Positions 33,690-44,182 are shown, numbered from the stretch's first letter. The stretch: 64,000 nt of DNA from Selenia dentaria (GCA_917880725.1 OU862879.1:15407741-15471740), one strand, 5' to 3'. The notes: generated by a model not told the origin, from the letters alone. Numbers and translations are program-made.

Positions 33690-34043
33690 TTGCCCCTTTT
33701 GTCACCATTGATGGTGGCCCTTATAGGCCGTCCGCTCACCGCTTTACCCGAGTATTCGGTAGAAAGCCGAGCCATTTCTGCACTAAAAAGGTTCAAGCTC
33801 GTCCAATCCTTATCCCAACACTTTTGGCGATCCTGGTTCAAATCCTACCTGCAAACCCTCCAAACTCGCTCCAAATGGACTTCCCGATCCAGCCCACCTC
33901 AAGTCGGGGAACTGGTCTTGATAGTGGACGACCAGGTGCCGCCTCTATACTGGCGCATGGGCCGCATCACCAAGACGCTCCCAGGAAGAGATGGCGTCAC
34001 CCGAGTGGTGGAACTCAAGACGACCTTGGACAACTTGAAGTGA
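33690..34043 (+). pseudogene. BEL/Pao retrotransposon integrase C-terminus
   Basis: Reads LIGRPLTALPEY, KRFKLVQSLSQHFWRSWFKS, YLQTLQTRSKW, VGELVLIVDDQVPPLYWRMG, RITKTLPGRDGVTRVVELKT, the unmistakable end of BEL/Pao pol (the QHFW..W...YL and PPL.W..GRI...PG.DG..RVV motifs). Everything upstream is lost. The element is in the opposite orientation to the gypsy copy beside it. Confidence 0.88.
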
Positions 34044-34690
34044 CCTGTCCTCAAGATCGCCCGCTTGCCTATCGATTGAACACCACACCACCACCTTTGC
34101 CGCGCTGCGAAGATGTTCGCGCCCGAACCGGCGCGACGTCAATAAATTGGAATACGCCCCACGCCACGCCACTCTGCACGGCGAATCAGCCCAAACCAGT
34201 CAAACCCACAGCGTCGCCGCGAGCGCATGCCCGGTCGGCCTGAAGCCTTATCTGTACCACGCTGTCGCGAACATCGATCCGCCGGGAAACGCCCCCTTGC
34301 GCCCGCGTCGATATACGTGTTCGCGAGTGCGCGTATCCCAGTGCTTATGGGACAAACTTTACCGAAAGTGAGACATCAGCCCGAATTCCTCTGACGGACA
34401 CCAGCCCGCACTATTCAGAGGAAGTCTTACACGGATCATAAGTTAAGTTATAAGTATATATTATTACTTATAAGTTCATAACTATAGCCTTGTCATTTTA
34501 CCCATTTTTGGAATAGATAATCCATGTCACCGTCATACCAAATTCTGTTTTTGTACACTTTTGTATGTTTTATACCAAACAGGCCTCTCAGAGTTGGCTA
34601 TAGCCCCAATTATGCCTTTGTAAAGGACCAACAAATCCATGAAAAAGTTTAAATAAAAGAATAATAATAATAGTGTGTGTAATTTGTGAA
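34044..34690 (+). mobile_element. BEL/Pao 3' end with possible LTR
   Basis: GC-rich text continues to about 34420 and then turns AT-rich, with aaataaaagaataataataa near 34650, which could be the LTR polyadenylation signal. A tgttcgcgag...start at 34317 could be the LTR boundary. Without a 5' copy the limits are guesses. Confidence 0.45.
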
Positions 34691-34714
34691 CATTATCCTT
34701 TTAAGGTCGTCGGT

Positions 34715-34802
34715 AAGGAAATGCCCGATGATGATGAATATCCTATGATACTTTTTATCATCATCATCCATCACGTGGGTGTAACCACGGGACGCAGCTA
34801 GT
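34715..34802 (+). mobile_element. A|TC...CTRR|T dispersed element, 3' end only
   Basis: catcatcatccatcacg, then gtgggtgtaaccacggga and cgcagctag|t. GTGG...CCAC forms a small hairpin about ten bases before CTAG, as Helitron 3' ends have. Confidence 0.65.
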
Positions 34803-35132
34803 ATACTCACAATAATTTTAAACAATCTTTTTTATTCTGATTGAAAGTCAATTCGTAGATTAAGCCAATATAAGAAGTATCAGTAGTTAATTAGTGATTG
34901 CATTACTATGCTTGAACTGTGATTTTAGCCAGACAATGCGTCTATTTTGTTAAAAAATAATCCAGTGCAATCAATTGTATTTTGTTGTTGTATTGCAGTG
35001 AACTGTTATTTATGTGTTACTATAAATTACTCTTGGTGCTTGCCAGTTACATGCATACGGAGTCGAAATAAAAAAAAAATGTTATTTGTTATACACGAGA
35101 GCTATAGTATATTGTTAACCAAGGGTCTAAAG

Positions 35133-35704
35133 CAGGGGTCGGCAACCGGCGGCCCGCGGGCCGCATGTGGCCCATGGACTATCTCGGTGCGGCACGCAAG
35201 CCTGAGTTCCGCAAGCAAAAAATACCGAAGCAAAAGGTCGTATAATTAGGATTTAAATTAAAACCATGTTAGCTCAAATGTATCTTTTATCAGAATATTG
35301 TGCGCATGGTACCAATTTCGACAAGTTATTTCAGACTTTTTGGTGTTGAAGTCGGTTTTAGTGACCCTTGCTACTTGAGGGATCGATTGTCATTCACCGT
35401 CAGTGATGATATCATCAAGATAGGCGTAACACTTTTCAGTTATTGGAGTGTAACTCAGAAAAAGCTTGCCCGAATCTAATGAAATTTTAATGGGACCTCG
35501 GAAGTAGGTATACTCTACTAAACAAAAAAATAATTTTGAGAATCCACAAATGGGGGAGAAATCGGTGAAAATACACAAAATAAATACATACAATCGAACA
35601 TATAACCTCCTCCTTTTTTGAAGTCGGTAAAACATACGTGCGGCCCGCACTGACACTCTGACAACATTTGTGGCCCTGCAATAGCAAAAGGTTGCCGACC
35701 CCTG
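35133..35704. mobile_element. hAT-type nonautonomous element, 572 bp
   Basis: Ends CAGGGGTCGGCAACC and GGTTGCCGACCCCTG, exact inverted 15-mers in a hAT-style sequence, with a perfect 8-bp target duplication gtctaaag (35125-35132, 35705-35712). GC-rich TIR neighbourhoods enclose an AT-rich core, which is itself an inverted copy of the accgacttc repeat (35235-35640). Confidence 0.92.
35235..35640 (-). repeat. accgacttc-family repeat nested in the hAT element
   Basis: Contains gcgcatggtaccaattt, tcgacaagttatttcagac, ttgaagtcggttttagtgac, cattcaccgtcagtgatgat and a cctccttttttgaagtcggt end, the reverse order of the copy at 46915-47540. Confidence 0.75.
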
Positions 35705-35712
35705 GTCTAAAG

Positions 35713-36030
35713 AATCAAATCCCGAGGTATTTAGACTATAGTCTATAGTCCGAGTAGGAACATTCTATTTTTAATTAATATTTTTTTATTATTATTTTTT
35801 TATTTTATTTAAAAACAAAAAAATAGTTGTTGTTAAAAATTTGTTTTTGTTTTAGTCAGTTTTACTTGTAATAATTGGCCTTGACGTTCAATGTCCTTAA
35901 TTTGTGAGTTCACTGCTTTTGCAAGCGCTGCTTATACCGAGTATCAATACCACCTTTGAAAAACATGTATTTTTTTAGTATTTGTGTAATAAATACGTTC
36001 TTATTTAGAATCAATCCATAAATACTTAGT
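35713..36030. other. No gene seen
   Basis: AT-rich, with long T and A runs. Confidence 0.3.
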
Positions 36031-36039
36031 TAAACTTAC

Positions 36040-36454
36040 CTTCACTGCCAAATATATCTCGTCAGGAGCATCATTTAAAAAAAATCCACTTCATGAGAGG
36101 TGAATACCTTCGATTTCTTACTCTTGACACCCTGAGACAGTCTTTTCAAAAATGATGTTAAGTTATGGATTTTTTTCAAATTTGCATTGTGCTTTACACT
36201 AAGTGTACTCTTGAGCATTAAATATCGGCTCCATAGCGTAGAAGGCTGTAGTTTGCTACACAGCCATTAAAATATGTAAGAAATACACTTTCGGAAAACG
36301 ATTTTATATTCTTCACTGCTCGCCACTTCATAAAATCATTGTATGTGTTTATATATCTTTCTTTTGAGATATGAGGCAAAAGATTTTCAATAACACAATT
36401 TGCCTCGTCTGTAATAGAATCTGCAGGGCTATTATGTATCTCAGTTGCTAACAA
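36040..36454 (-). pseudogene. Tyrosine-recombinase-like gene remnant
   Basis: Minus strand reads LATEIHNSPADS, LLPHISKERYINTYNDFMKW, KNIKSFSESVFLTYF, then after a frameshift near 36260 SKLQPSTLWSRYLMLKSTLS, VKHNANLKKI, LTSFLKRLSQG, KSKKSKVFTS, and after a second frameshift in a T-run DAPDEIYLAVK at a GTAAGT donor. The SKERYxxTYxxFxxWR...SFSExVxLxYF...LWSxYxMLKSTL layout is the N-terminal half of insect proteins related to tyrosine recombinases (Crypton/DIRS type). The catalytic half would lie in later exons that I could not find. The two frameshifts mark it as dead or as a sequence error. Confidence 0.7.
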
Positions 36455-36622
36455 ATGTTGATTGAAATCTTGAAAAATGGCGGCCCTATGTCAGTTTTGG
36501 CAACTCCAGTAAGCAAAAATGTTAGTTAGTTGATCACTGAAGCTGACAAAAGTGACATAGAGCGGCCATTTTTTCAGATTTCAATCCACATTGGTTAGCA
36601 ACTGAAATACATAATAGCCCAG
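36425..36622. repeat. Inverted duplication of the recombinase 5' exon
   Basis: Arms of about 75-80 bp (gctattatgtatctcagttg... on one side, caactgaaatacataatagc on the other) joined by a short centre near 36515-36540. The plus-strand arm also reads LATEIHNSPAGLNISESLEL before TAA at about 36680. Confidence 0.8.
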
Positions 36623-36679
36623 CTGGTCTCAACATTTCAGAATCACTTGAACTCATTTTTAATATTCAAATCTTAGCAT

Positions 36680-38096
36680 AAAAGATTATTACCTATTTTT
36701 TTGAACTCCGTCACAGATACATAACAGTTTATATCCCGCCAATTTACGTCAACTTTTTAAATTTTAAACATGGAACTCACCGCGTAATTGTTGCGGCTTA
36801 TTCTGCTCAAAGAAGGTTGCGCTAAGTTCACACTGGCTGTTTAGAAATGTCACATGGCCGCAGCATTTTTAATAATTAGTTTTTTTTGCATAAAACTCTT
36901 CACAGCTGACAGTAGTTCTATTTTTAAAGTCATTCTGGCCCTTAGGTGGGTATTTTGTATGAGTTTTTCCCTCTCTATGGATGGAAGCAGCATTTTTCAC
37001 CCAATAATCAGATCAAAACAAAACTACTTTCCGAGTATAAGAAATGAAAAGTTGTTTTTCAACCGCGTGCTCAGTTTTGATGACTGAGCAAGCGATGCGT
37101 CAGCGAGGGAATCAAAAGAGCACGAGGTGAAAAATCTTTGCGCTCGAGTGCAACACGTAACTTCATCCCACCTCAGCGAGGAAATGACTAAATGAAAAAA
37201 AAAACATTTACAATCACAAGACACTTTTATTTCAGTTCACGTATTAGCTACTACATTATAAAAGGTAATTGTTACAGAATAACCTTTAAATTATTACAAA
37301 TAATACTTAACACATAACTAGTTTTTAACCTAAGATTTTAACAATATGACGTGAAAAGAAAATGGCGCGCGCAAAGCTAATAAAAAAAATACACCAAGTA
37401 GGTTCCGAGTCTGACTTATTAACAAATTTAAAAAAAAAGATAAATTCGGCACCATGGAGGTAGAAGTAAATAGGTTTTATGATGTTTTGAATTCACAAAC
37501 TTAGTGCACGCGATGTTCTAAATTCAATTGACCTTATCCTCTAGCGGATAAAACGGCTTTTGCACTCAGATATCGAGGAGCAAAAATACTCTTTCTGAGA
37601 TGGGAGGATGAAAATACATTTTCCATACGGATACAGACTAATATAATTTCTTTGTTGGCACACCAATAATTCGCGTTGTTTATGGACTGTATAGTAGGTC
37701 TGTGTTATAATGGATAAATCACCGTGTACAAAAATAGGTTCAGCGATCAAAACACAAAACCTCGCCCGTATATCTTTCCCACACAAAGTCCTGCAGCCAC
37801 CCAGGGGATGATATTTATGGATCTGTTTTGACGTGCCAGATAACACTGAGGTGTTTTCTTCTTCGACCGAATTTCAGTCACGCGCCGGACATTTTTCCCC
37901 AATCCCGGGCAAACGCAATAATACAATAAATGTTTGTATTGGAAATTAAATTTAATATCTGTCTTAGTAAATATCGTGTTTATTCATTTAACTAAATAAC
38001 AGCATTTATCTGTGTAAATAAGGAATGAATCACATAATTCGCCCTATTTACGACTCTACATCTATGGAATGAATATTTTAAAGAACTGTAACTTAC
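36680..38096. other. No clear gene
   Basis: 36990-37200 has a balanced composition, with frames open on both strands (for example ERYN-like basic text and cgctcgagtgcaacacgtaa), but no domain. The rest is AT-rich, with no paired termini. Confidence 0.35.
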
Positions 38097-38267
38097 TACC
38101 CCTCAAGAGTCGATGTCATTATAACAACGAAATTTCTATTGTGTCTGGCCGTGTGACCTTTGATGGAATAAATATATTATACTCGTAATATTACTTCATC
38201 AGTTGAACGACCCAGACACAATAGAAATTTCATTGTTGTTATATTGACAATCGACTGGTGAGGGGTT
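38097..38267. mobile_element. MITE, 170 bp
   Basis: Arms ccctcaagagtcgatgtcat...aatttctattgtgtctgg and the inverse ccagacacaatagaaattt...ttgacaatcgactggtgaggg, over 50 bp each with few mismatches and a small loop of 60 bp. Confidence 0.8.
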
Positions 38268-38590
38268 ATACACAAAAAGTAAGTAGGGATACGGAAAGTG
38301 ACTTGCGGGCGTTTGGGCCACAGATATACAAAAAAATATTTTTAGAAGTCCACTTCTGTATAATGCTTGAACGCTCTCCGATTGCAAAATACGCGCTAAA
38401 TTTCCTGTCAATTAAATAGAAAGAATCTTATATATATGTGATATTTTGCCGGTGAAAACTTGCATCTAACACAAAAAACAACCTTACACTTACCTAACAA
38501 CCATACAGGCCGCTTTGCTACGTGAATGTTATCGGTGACGTCAGTGTCATAGTCATGGTCTATCGGTGATCTAGCTCACGCGCGTTGTTT

Positions 38591-38911
38591 GGGCGTTTTC
38601 ACATTGAACGGTAACTGCACGATATCGTCGGGCTGGTAGTTTGATACAACTACTACTAAATGTTTTCACACTGTGTCGTTGTAGTTAACATTATCGTCGC
38701 CGACAGATTATCGTGCCGATATCGGATGACGACACAGTGCGGGGTGAAGCAGGATCGTGGGGGGAGTAGCTTTGGCAGGCACCAGCATAACACGCTGTTG
38801 GTTATATCGTGTCACATACTTACTGATATCGTTCCGATATCGTCAGACGATATCGTTGTCGTCCGAGCTGAAGAGTGTCGGTGTAGTTGTCGTCGCAGTG
38901 TGAAAACGCCC
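38591..38911. mobile_element. hAT-like MITE, 321 bp
   Basis: Ends GGGCGTTTTCACATTG and CAGTGTGAAAACGCCC. The inside is rich in gatatcgt palindromes (tgccgatatcgg, ttccgatatcgtc, gacgatatcgttgtcg). Moderately GC-rich. Confidence 0.75.
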
Positions 38912-39258
38912 GCGTGGGAACTACATTGAAATGGAATGGCTGTGCGAACGACACGTTCGATTTAAGTTCAAAAAAGGAACGCGATTTTAGGTACGCCTAC
39001 AAAACACAAGCAAAGTGGCATAGTGGTGGATCAATAACAGGTTAGTAGAAACTGTCCATACAGTGGGTTCCAAATACTTTAAACCCCACCGTACAGATAG
39101 GCCACAGCAATGATATCATATATATAAAAAGAGGGAGATATGTTATATCGCGCACTCAAATGGTCCCGTCTAAACGACCCCCGGGACAGTCTCGTATCTG
39201 ACCGCACTCATTCGGCGAGAGACGCGCGTTACATTGAGACGCAATTAATGTTTTAAAA

Positions 39259-39335
39259 ATGCCATGTTGCGCGTACAAGAGCTGTAGTAATCATTATAGG
39301 ACAGTAAACAAAACAAAAGGAATTACGTATCAGCT
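39259..39335 (+). CDS. THAP zinc-finger gene, first exon
   Basis: ATG at 39259 opens MPCCAYKSCSNHYRTVNKTK then GITYQ, ending phase 2 at a perfect GTAAGT donor. MPxCC..xxC..........GITY is the canonical start of a THAP domain, with the first intron at the usual place after GITYxL. The upstream 100 bp is GC-richer (gagacgcgcgttacattgag), promoter-like. No matching second exon with the Cys-x2-His half was found before the next THAP frame at 39804, which has its own start, so this exon may be orphaned. Confidence 0.65.
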
Positions 39336-39374
39336 GTAAGTCTGCATAAATTGTCATTTTTTTTTATAATTTTT

Positions 39375-39535
39375 TTTTGTTTAATTAGGTATGTAAAGTT
39401 TTTTTTTGGTATTTTTTTTATATTTTTATTTCGTAGATTAGGTCATTATAAGAAACTAACTTCAATATTTTTGTTTTATATTCAGTAGTTATTTTATAAT
39501 ATTTTTTTGAAAATTTGAATCCTATGACGTCACTT
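39375..39535 (+). repeat. Direct repeat, left copy
   Basis: tcgtagattaggtcattata, caatatttttgttttatatt, cagtagttattttataatat and tgacgtcac match 42590-42710 in the same orientation. They lie on either side of the THAP/SWIM genes. Confidence 0.75.
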
Positions 39536-39803
39536 TTTTGCACAAATATGTAGTTGCGTTGAGGAGCCAAGAAAAGCACGCGAGTAAAAAAAAAGAAACT
39601 AGAATTTACTTTGACACTTGACAGTGACACCTACTAATTCGTAAGTCTCTATTCAATCAAAACAAAAGTCCGCTCGTGTTGTTAGATAAAGTTTTACTTC
39701 AATAGTTGTTTTCAGTATTTTTTGATTCTCTAGTTTTGTTCGATTTAAAGATTCTTTAGATTTTGTTGTATCAAAGTATATTTTTTTTATCATACGCTTC
39801 ACA

Positions 39804-41296
39804 ATGAATCGGTCAAACACAACCCGCTTAAAATGTTTTGTACCGACTTGTAAAAACACCACATGCAACAGCCGCAATAAACTATTTGTTCGCGTAAAAG
39901 AAACCGTAAAAAGGAAGTGGTGTGAGGAAGTAAATATAGAATACAAACCCGAGCAGAACTTGTTATGCTGTGAAGATCATCTAAATGTAAGTTTTACTTT
40001 CTACTTTTCAATTTAGTAAGCTCAATCTTGTATCTTCCAATAGCGAATGATTCGGTTTATTCTAGCCAAGCGTGCTCCATCGTAGACCGCATCATCGCTT
40101 AACATCAGGCGAGTTGGTGGCTAAATGCAAGCCCATTATTTAATAAAAAAAATATCTAAAAGATCAGTGAAATGAGTGGAGAATTAGCTTCTAAATTAAT
40201 TAACCATAACCTGCAATAAAAACTACAAACTAAGATAAATTGTAGACCCTTTATTGTCAAACTTAAATGATATTTCTTATTTATGAAAATGAAAAATGAA
40301 TTATTGTAGCAAACATGGTACATTATGATGTTACAAACTAAAGTCCCTCACGTTCGGATGTTGCAAGTATGTTTACTAAAATGTGTTTTTTGTGTTCGAG
40401 TAATTGTTTAACAATATCTTTTCTTGCAGTTGGAAGAAGATCTGGAAAACTATTATTATTATAAACTTATGAAAGGAAAACCTATATTGAAATCAAGTGC
40501 CAAACTGCGTAGGCTTCAAGATGTACCATCATGTAGTCAAATTGTAAGTATTTTGATAACAAACATTCATTATTTAAAATAAAATAAAACTAATTAGTTT
40601 AATACCAGATATTAATATACAGCAACTGTTTTAGGAAACAACTGTTGCTGAGACAGCACCCACTTTGAAATTAATCCTACAGCAACCTATTGAGCATTTA
40701 CAGACGGTAACCCAGATAACCGAAGTACAGCAACAAATAGAAAAAATTACACCTACTATTATATCTGCCTCGACACATGTAATAAAAGTAAGATTTTTGT
40801 TTTGATATTATGTATATATTGGCCAAGCGCAAGCCTATCTACTATGAAAAAAAAACATTATGAGAACTATCTAAGCCGTAATTATGCCTTCAAAGTCATG
40901 AATACATAATATGACAATACTAGTAGTGTAATGCACAGCTAGGTAGTATAGCATGGGGAAAATATGACTTAAATTGTAACACAATAAAGAAAAAATTCAT
41001 AAAATAGGAACTACAGGTTATACTACACAATTTTAATAATATACTACACATTTTTATTTCAGATTGATGCTGCTATACAGTGTAAAGTCAAGACAATGGA
41101 GAAGGGTACCTCTACAAAAAGCTTAGTACAGCAAACAAAGCATTCGCAGTTACTCCAATCACCAATTTCAACATCACAGAGTCCATCACTTCAAGGCTTC
41201 ACAACTGACACTGAAACGACTACTACAGCTACCAAAGAACGTTATCAACGAATGTGTGACATTCTGCTTCTTACACTCTTCAATAAATTCAGTTAA
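39804..41296 (+). CDS. THAP-domain protein, four exons, 227 aa
   Basis: Exons 39804-39986, 40430-40543, 40635-40787 and 41063-41296, all phase 0 with GTAAGT/GTAAGA donors and pyrimidine-rich AG acceptors. Residues 1-61 form a THAP finger: CFVPTC...KRKWCEEVN...LLCCEDHLN, with C-x4-C, a central Trp and C-x2-H. Exon 2 has DLENYYYYKLMKGKPILKSS, the post-THAP segment typical of arthropod THAP genes. Exons 3-4 are Gln/Ser/Thr-rich with no domain. It is expected to be a nuclear DNA-binding protein. The perfect splice signals and frame argue for a live gene. The last 111 bases are antisense to the SWIM gene. The true 3' end may differ. Confidence 0.8.
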
Positions 41297-41921
41297 TGTA
41301 TTAGAATCCTTCGGGATTAACTTTACTTTCTTTGATTTCGGAAAGATATGTTCACATTGAATAGGGTCTAATCGTATGCCAGATAATTTTGGTTTTCGCC
41401 AATAGCACTGAACAGAAGTGGATGCGGGTTCACTGCTTCTTTTATCCAGCCAAGATAGGAATACAAGCGTATGCTTGCATCCCCCTGCAGAAGCAGCACA
41501 GCTATCACAGTTTGTGTCTTTTATCACTTTATCTTTTTCGTTGATTGTAACAGTAACAATATATTGTCTAGCAGAGACTCTATGTTCTGGTACAACTTTT
41601 CCTCGAACGATGCACTCCACTTGACTTCTCTTCACTTCAACAAAGCCAACTGCAGATTCCACATAAGAGTCTCGAGATGATCTGTAACAACCCCAAGTAA
41701 TCATTTTTGTTATTGTTGTTTGAAAAGGCTTACATCAATGAGAAAAGATCATTAGTCGCAAAGTCAACAACAAATTAATTAATTAGGATTAATACTTACA
41801 TTAGAGCTTTTGCTCCTCGAATTTCAGCTATATTGTGCTTGTCGCTACTGGTCATGAACTCCAAGATCATAAAATTGTCAATTTTAGGTAAATTTGTGGA
41901 GTCGGCACGTACGAAATCCAT
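41186..41921 (-). CDS. SWIM zinc-finger protein, two exons
   Basis: Exon 1, 41921-41800 (MDFVRADSTNLPKI...IAEIRGAKAL), joins phase 2 at GTAAGT to exon 2, 41681-41186, acceptor TGTTACAG, giving 205 aa. It reads YVESAVGFVEV, an EHRVSARQYIVTVTI stretch and then CDSCAASAGGCKHTLVFLSW, a SWIM zinc finger, followed by SVQCYWRKPKLSGI. This layout is that of the insect SWIM proteins that often also carry a YqaJ nuclease. Here the nuclease is absent. The first pair is C-x2-C rather than C-x-C. A strong GTAAGA donor at 41274 could end exon 2 early, leading to an unseen exon. Confidence 0.75.
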
Positions 41922-42244
41922 ATTTATCGTAATCCAAAATAAAAGCAGGCAGTTCCTTGTGGCAAAGCAGTGGTCAACGTTATGGCGGTTTCAATATCCG
42001 GGTAGAATGCAAATGTTGTCGTGATAAGAAATAACTAAAGATTTAACAAACAAAACTCAATAAACTCGAATCAAATACGATCAATAACATATACCAGTAG
42101 TTGGGTTAGGTTAGGAGTGCTATTGAGAAATCCATCTAGAGTTGCCATCTACTAAAAAAAATACCCCATGTCAGGCTTTTAATTTAGTCAAATTATTATG
42201 CCATTATAAGGCCTCATAGTAACATTACCTTATATAATAATAAT

Positions 42245-42365
42245 CTACACTAATATTATAAAAAAAGAGGAGATTACTAAGTTTGTTTGTAGGAAATACA
42301 CTCCGAAACTACTTGACCGACTTAAAAAAAAACCTGTCACTGATAAAGCTTCACTATTCCTGAGT
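42245..42365 (+). mobile_element. A|TC...CTRR|T dispersed element, 5' end
   Basis: Begins A|TCTACACTAATATTATAA, then gtttgtttgtaggaa, tccgaaactacttgaccgac and cactattcctgag, and is cut off. Confidence 0.7.
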
Positions 42366-42420
42366 CCGGGAGTAGAGAGGATTACGGGGCGAATGCAGAA
42401 CTGGGGCCTTACGGACAACA

Positions 42421-42570
42421 GCAGTGCAAGTACCGTTCTTTATTGATCGTCAAATTCGTTAAAATGCCATAGAATCGATCATAGCGAGTATTGATCAAAT
42501 GGCATTTTATCGAATTTGACGACCACAACTGTCAAATTTGACCATCGATAAAGAACGGTACTTGCACTGC
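42421..42570. mobile_element. MITE, 150 bp
   Basis: Perfect 22-bp ends starting gcagtgcaagtaccgttctt, with a second inner inverted pair (cgtcaaattcg...cgaatttgacg). It forms an almost complete hairpin. Confidence 0.85.
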
Positions 42571-42589
42571 AGCTTCGGTATGTAATTTT

Positions 42590-42715
42590 TTTATTATATT
42601 TTTTTTTCGTAGATAAGGCTATTTTAAGAAACTAATTTCAATATTTTTGTTTTCTATTCAGTAGTTATTTTATAATATTTTTTTGAAAATTGAAATTTTG
42701 TGACGTCACCAGATA
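42590..42715 (+). repeat. Direct repeat, right copy
   Basis: tcgtagataaggctatttta, caatatttttgttttctatt, agttattttataatatttt, gtgacgtcac. Partner of 39375-39535. Confidence 0.75.
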
Positions 42716-42719
42716 GCTC

Positions 42720-44180
42720 AAAATGTCGGTTATTGAAATATTTTATTTGTTCGAATATTAAGGTTCTGTGTTTTTTAATCTTAGGTTGAGACATCATGTT
42801 TGAATATAAATTATTAATCATACATCAAATGACATATTAAAATATGTTTAACATTATTTATCGTTGTGAGTAGCACCCATAATAAAAACAAATTAATATG
42901 ACGTGGTGACAATTAATTCTATTAAGTAGGTGCTTCCAGTAAAAACATTTTAAATCCGATATTTATTTCCCCGAAAAAACCATTCCACATGATTTTTCCC
43001 TACGCTTAGGGAAAAATACCCCATATTGGCAACTCTGAAAAGAACTAGACTGTAAAACCACAGATATAAAAGAAAAATATTTTCGTGTCAAATGTATTAT
43101 ATTTTTTTATTCTTAAAAAGCACAGATAATAAAATGCAAAAAAGTGACGTCATTTAGAGGTCAATGAAAGTCGAATTATTTCATCGTTTTTTGTTAAAAT
43201 AAATGGCATCTTATCGTTTTAAAAGGTCAGAGTAGAAAAATAAGGGTTTGTAACATAAAATCTCGAAATGGTTTCGGAATTGGCATAGGTTAATTTTTTT
43301 TAGCATACCGACATAGAAAAGGATAGTGAAACGTATGCAGTAGTGCGCAGGACAAGGATGGATAGCGCGGTTATCAGACGTGATGTGTTCCGTGTCATAG
43401 ATGAATAGAGTAGATGTAACATTGCATCTGTGATTTAGTACCTACTTTACTAAATTAATATTCTGTAAGATAGAGGATATTCTTTTGAAACAAATTGATA
43501 CTTTCCTTTTAATTTAAATGTACCATGTATTAAATATAAAGTCAGTCAACCGTATGTGCTAAACTATCCCTGGCTGGAATAACGTGTGTAAAGTACTTTT
43601 TAGGTAGTAATTTTGTTCTTTTATTGCAAACTTAACTACAAAACTCGGCACTCACTTTGATTTCAATTGTTGTTGTTCAAAGTTGATATGACTGGGTCTA
43701 ATGTTATCACACAATATGTTTTGTCCTAATCGTAAATTAAAAGTAAAATGATCGATATACATGTAAATAACTGATTGTAGCTCTAAATATGTGTTTTGGT
43801 CTTATGTTTATATCCTTATTATTTTTCTTTTATCAATAAGTTTACACATGATATATACATATAAATAATGATTATAACTGAAAGTTGTGTTTTGTTTTTA
43901 CTTAAATAGATAATTTTGAATAGGTACATTTATAAAATATTATAAGTATGCGTTAATCCTCCGAATCACTTTGTCCTGTCGCATCTATAGAAATACTAAT
44001 CTTTGTTCCGACATCGTTGCGCGCTATCCTTGTTGCTCTCATAGAATGACAGATTTTATGTCGCACTCCGGCGCATCGTCGAAACATAATCTATCTATAC
44101 AAGTATATACATCAATTGACGGCACGGGCGTCGTTTACAAACGTGGTTTTAATACGTATAAAACGTATCTTTTTTAATCT
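42720..44180. other. No gene seen
   Basis: AT-rich. 43136-43152 (tgcaaaaaagtgacgtc) is the exact inverse of 39527-39543. Confidence 0.4.
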
Positions 44181-44182
44181 TT

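Noticed and set aside
37024..37224. Cys/Ser-rich minus-strand frame and overlapping plus frame
   Set aside because: Open on both strands, no domain or splice signals; possibly an old repeat.
39259..39986. Joining the THAP exon at 39259 to the frame at 39804 as one gene
   Set aside because: The second frame has its own start and its own complete THAP finger including the first two cysteines, so the join would make two partial domains.
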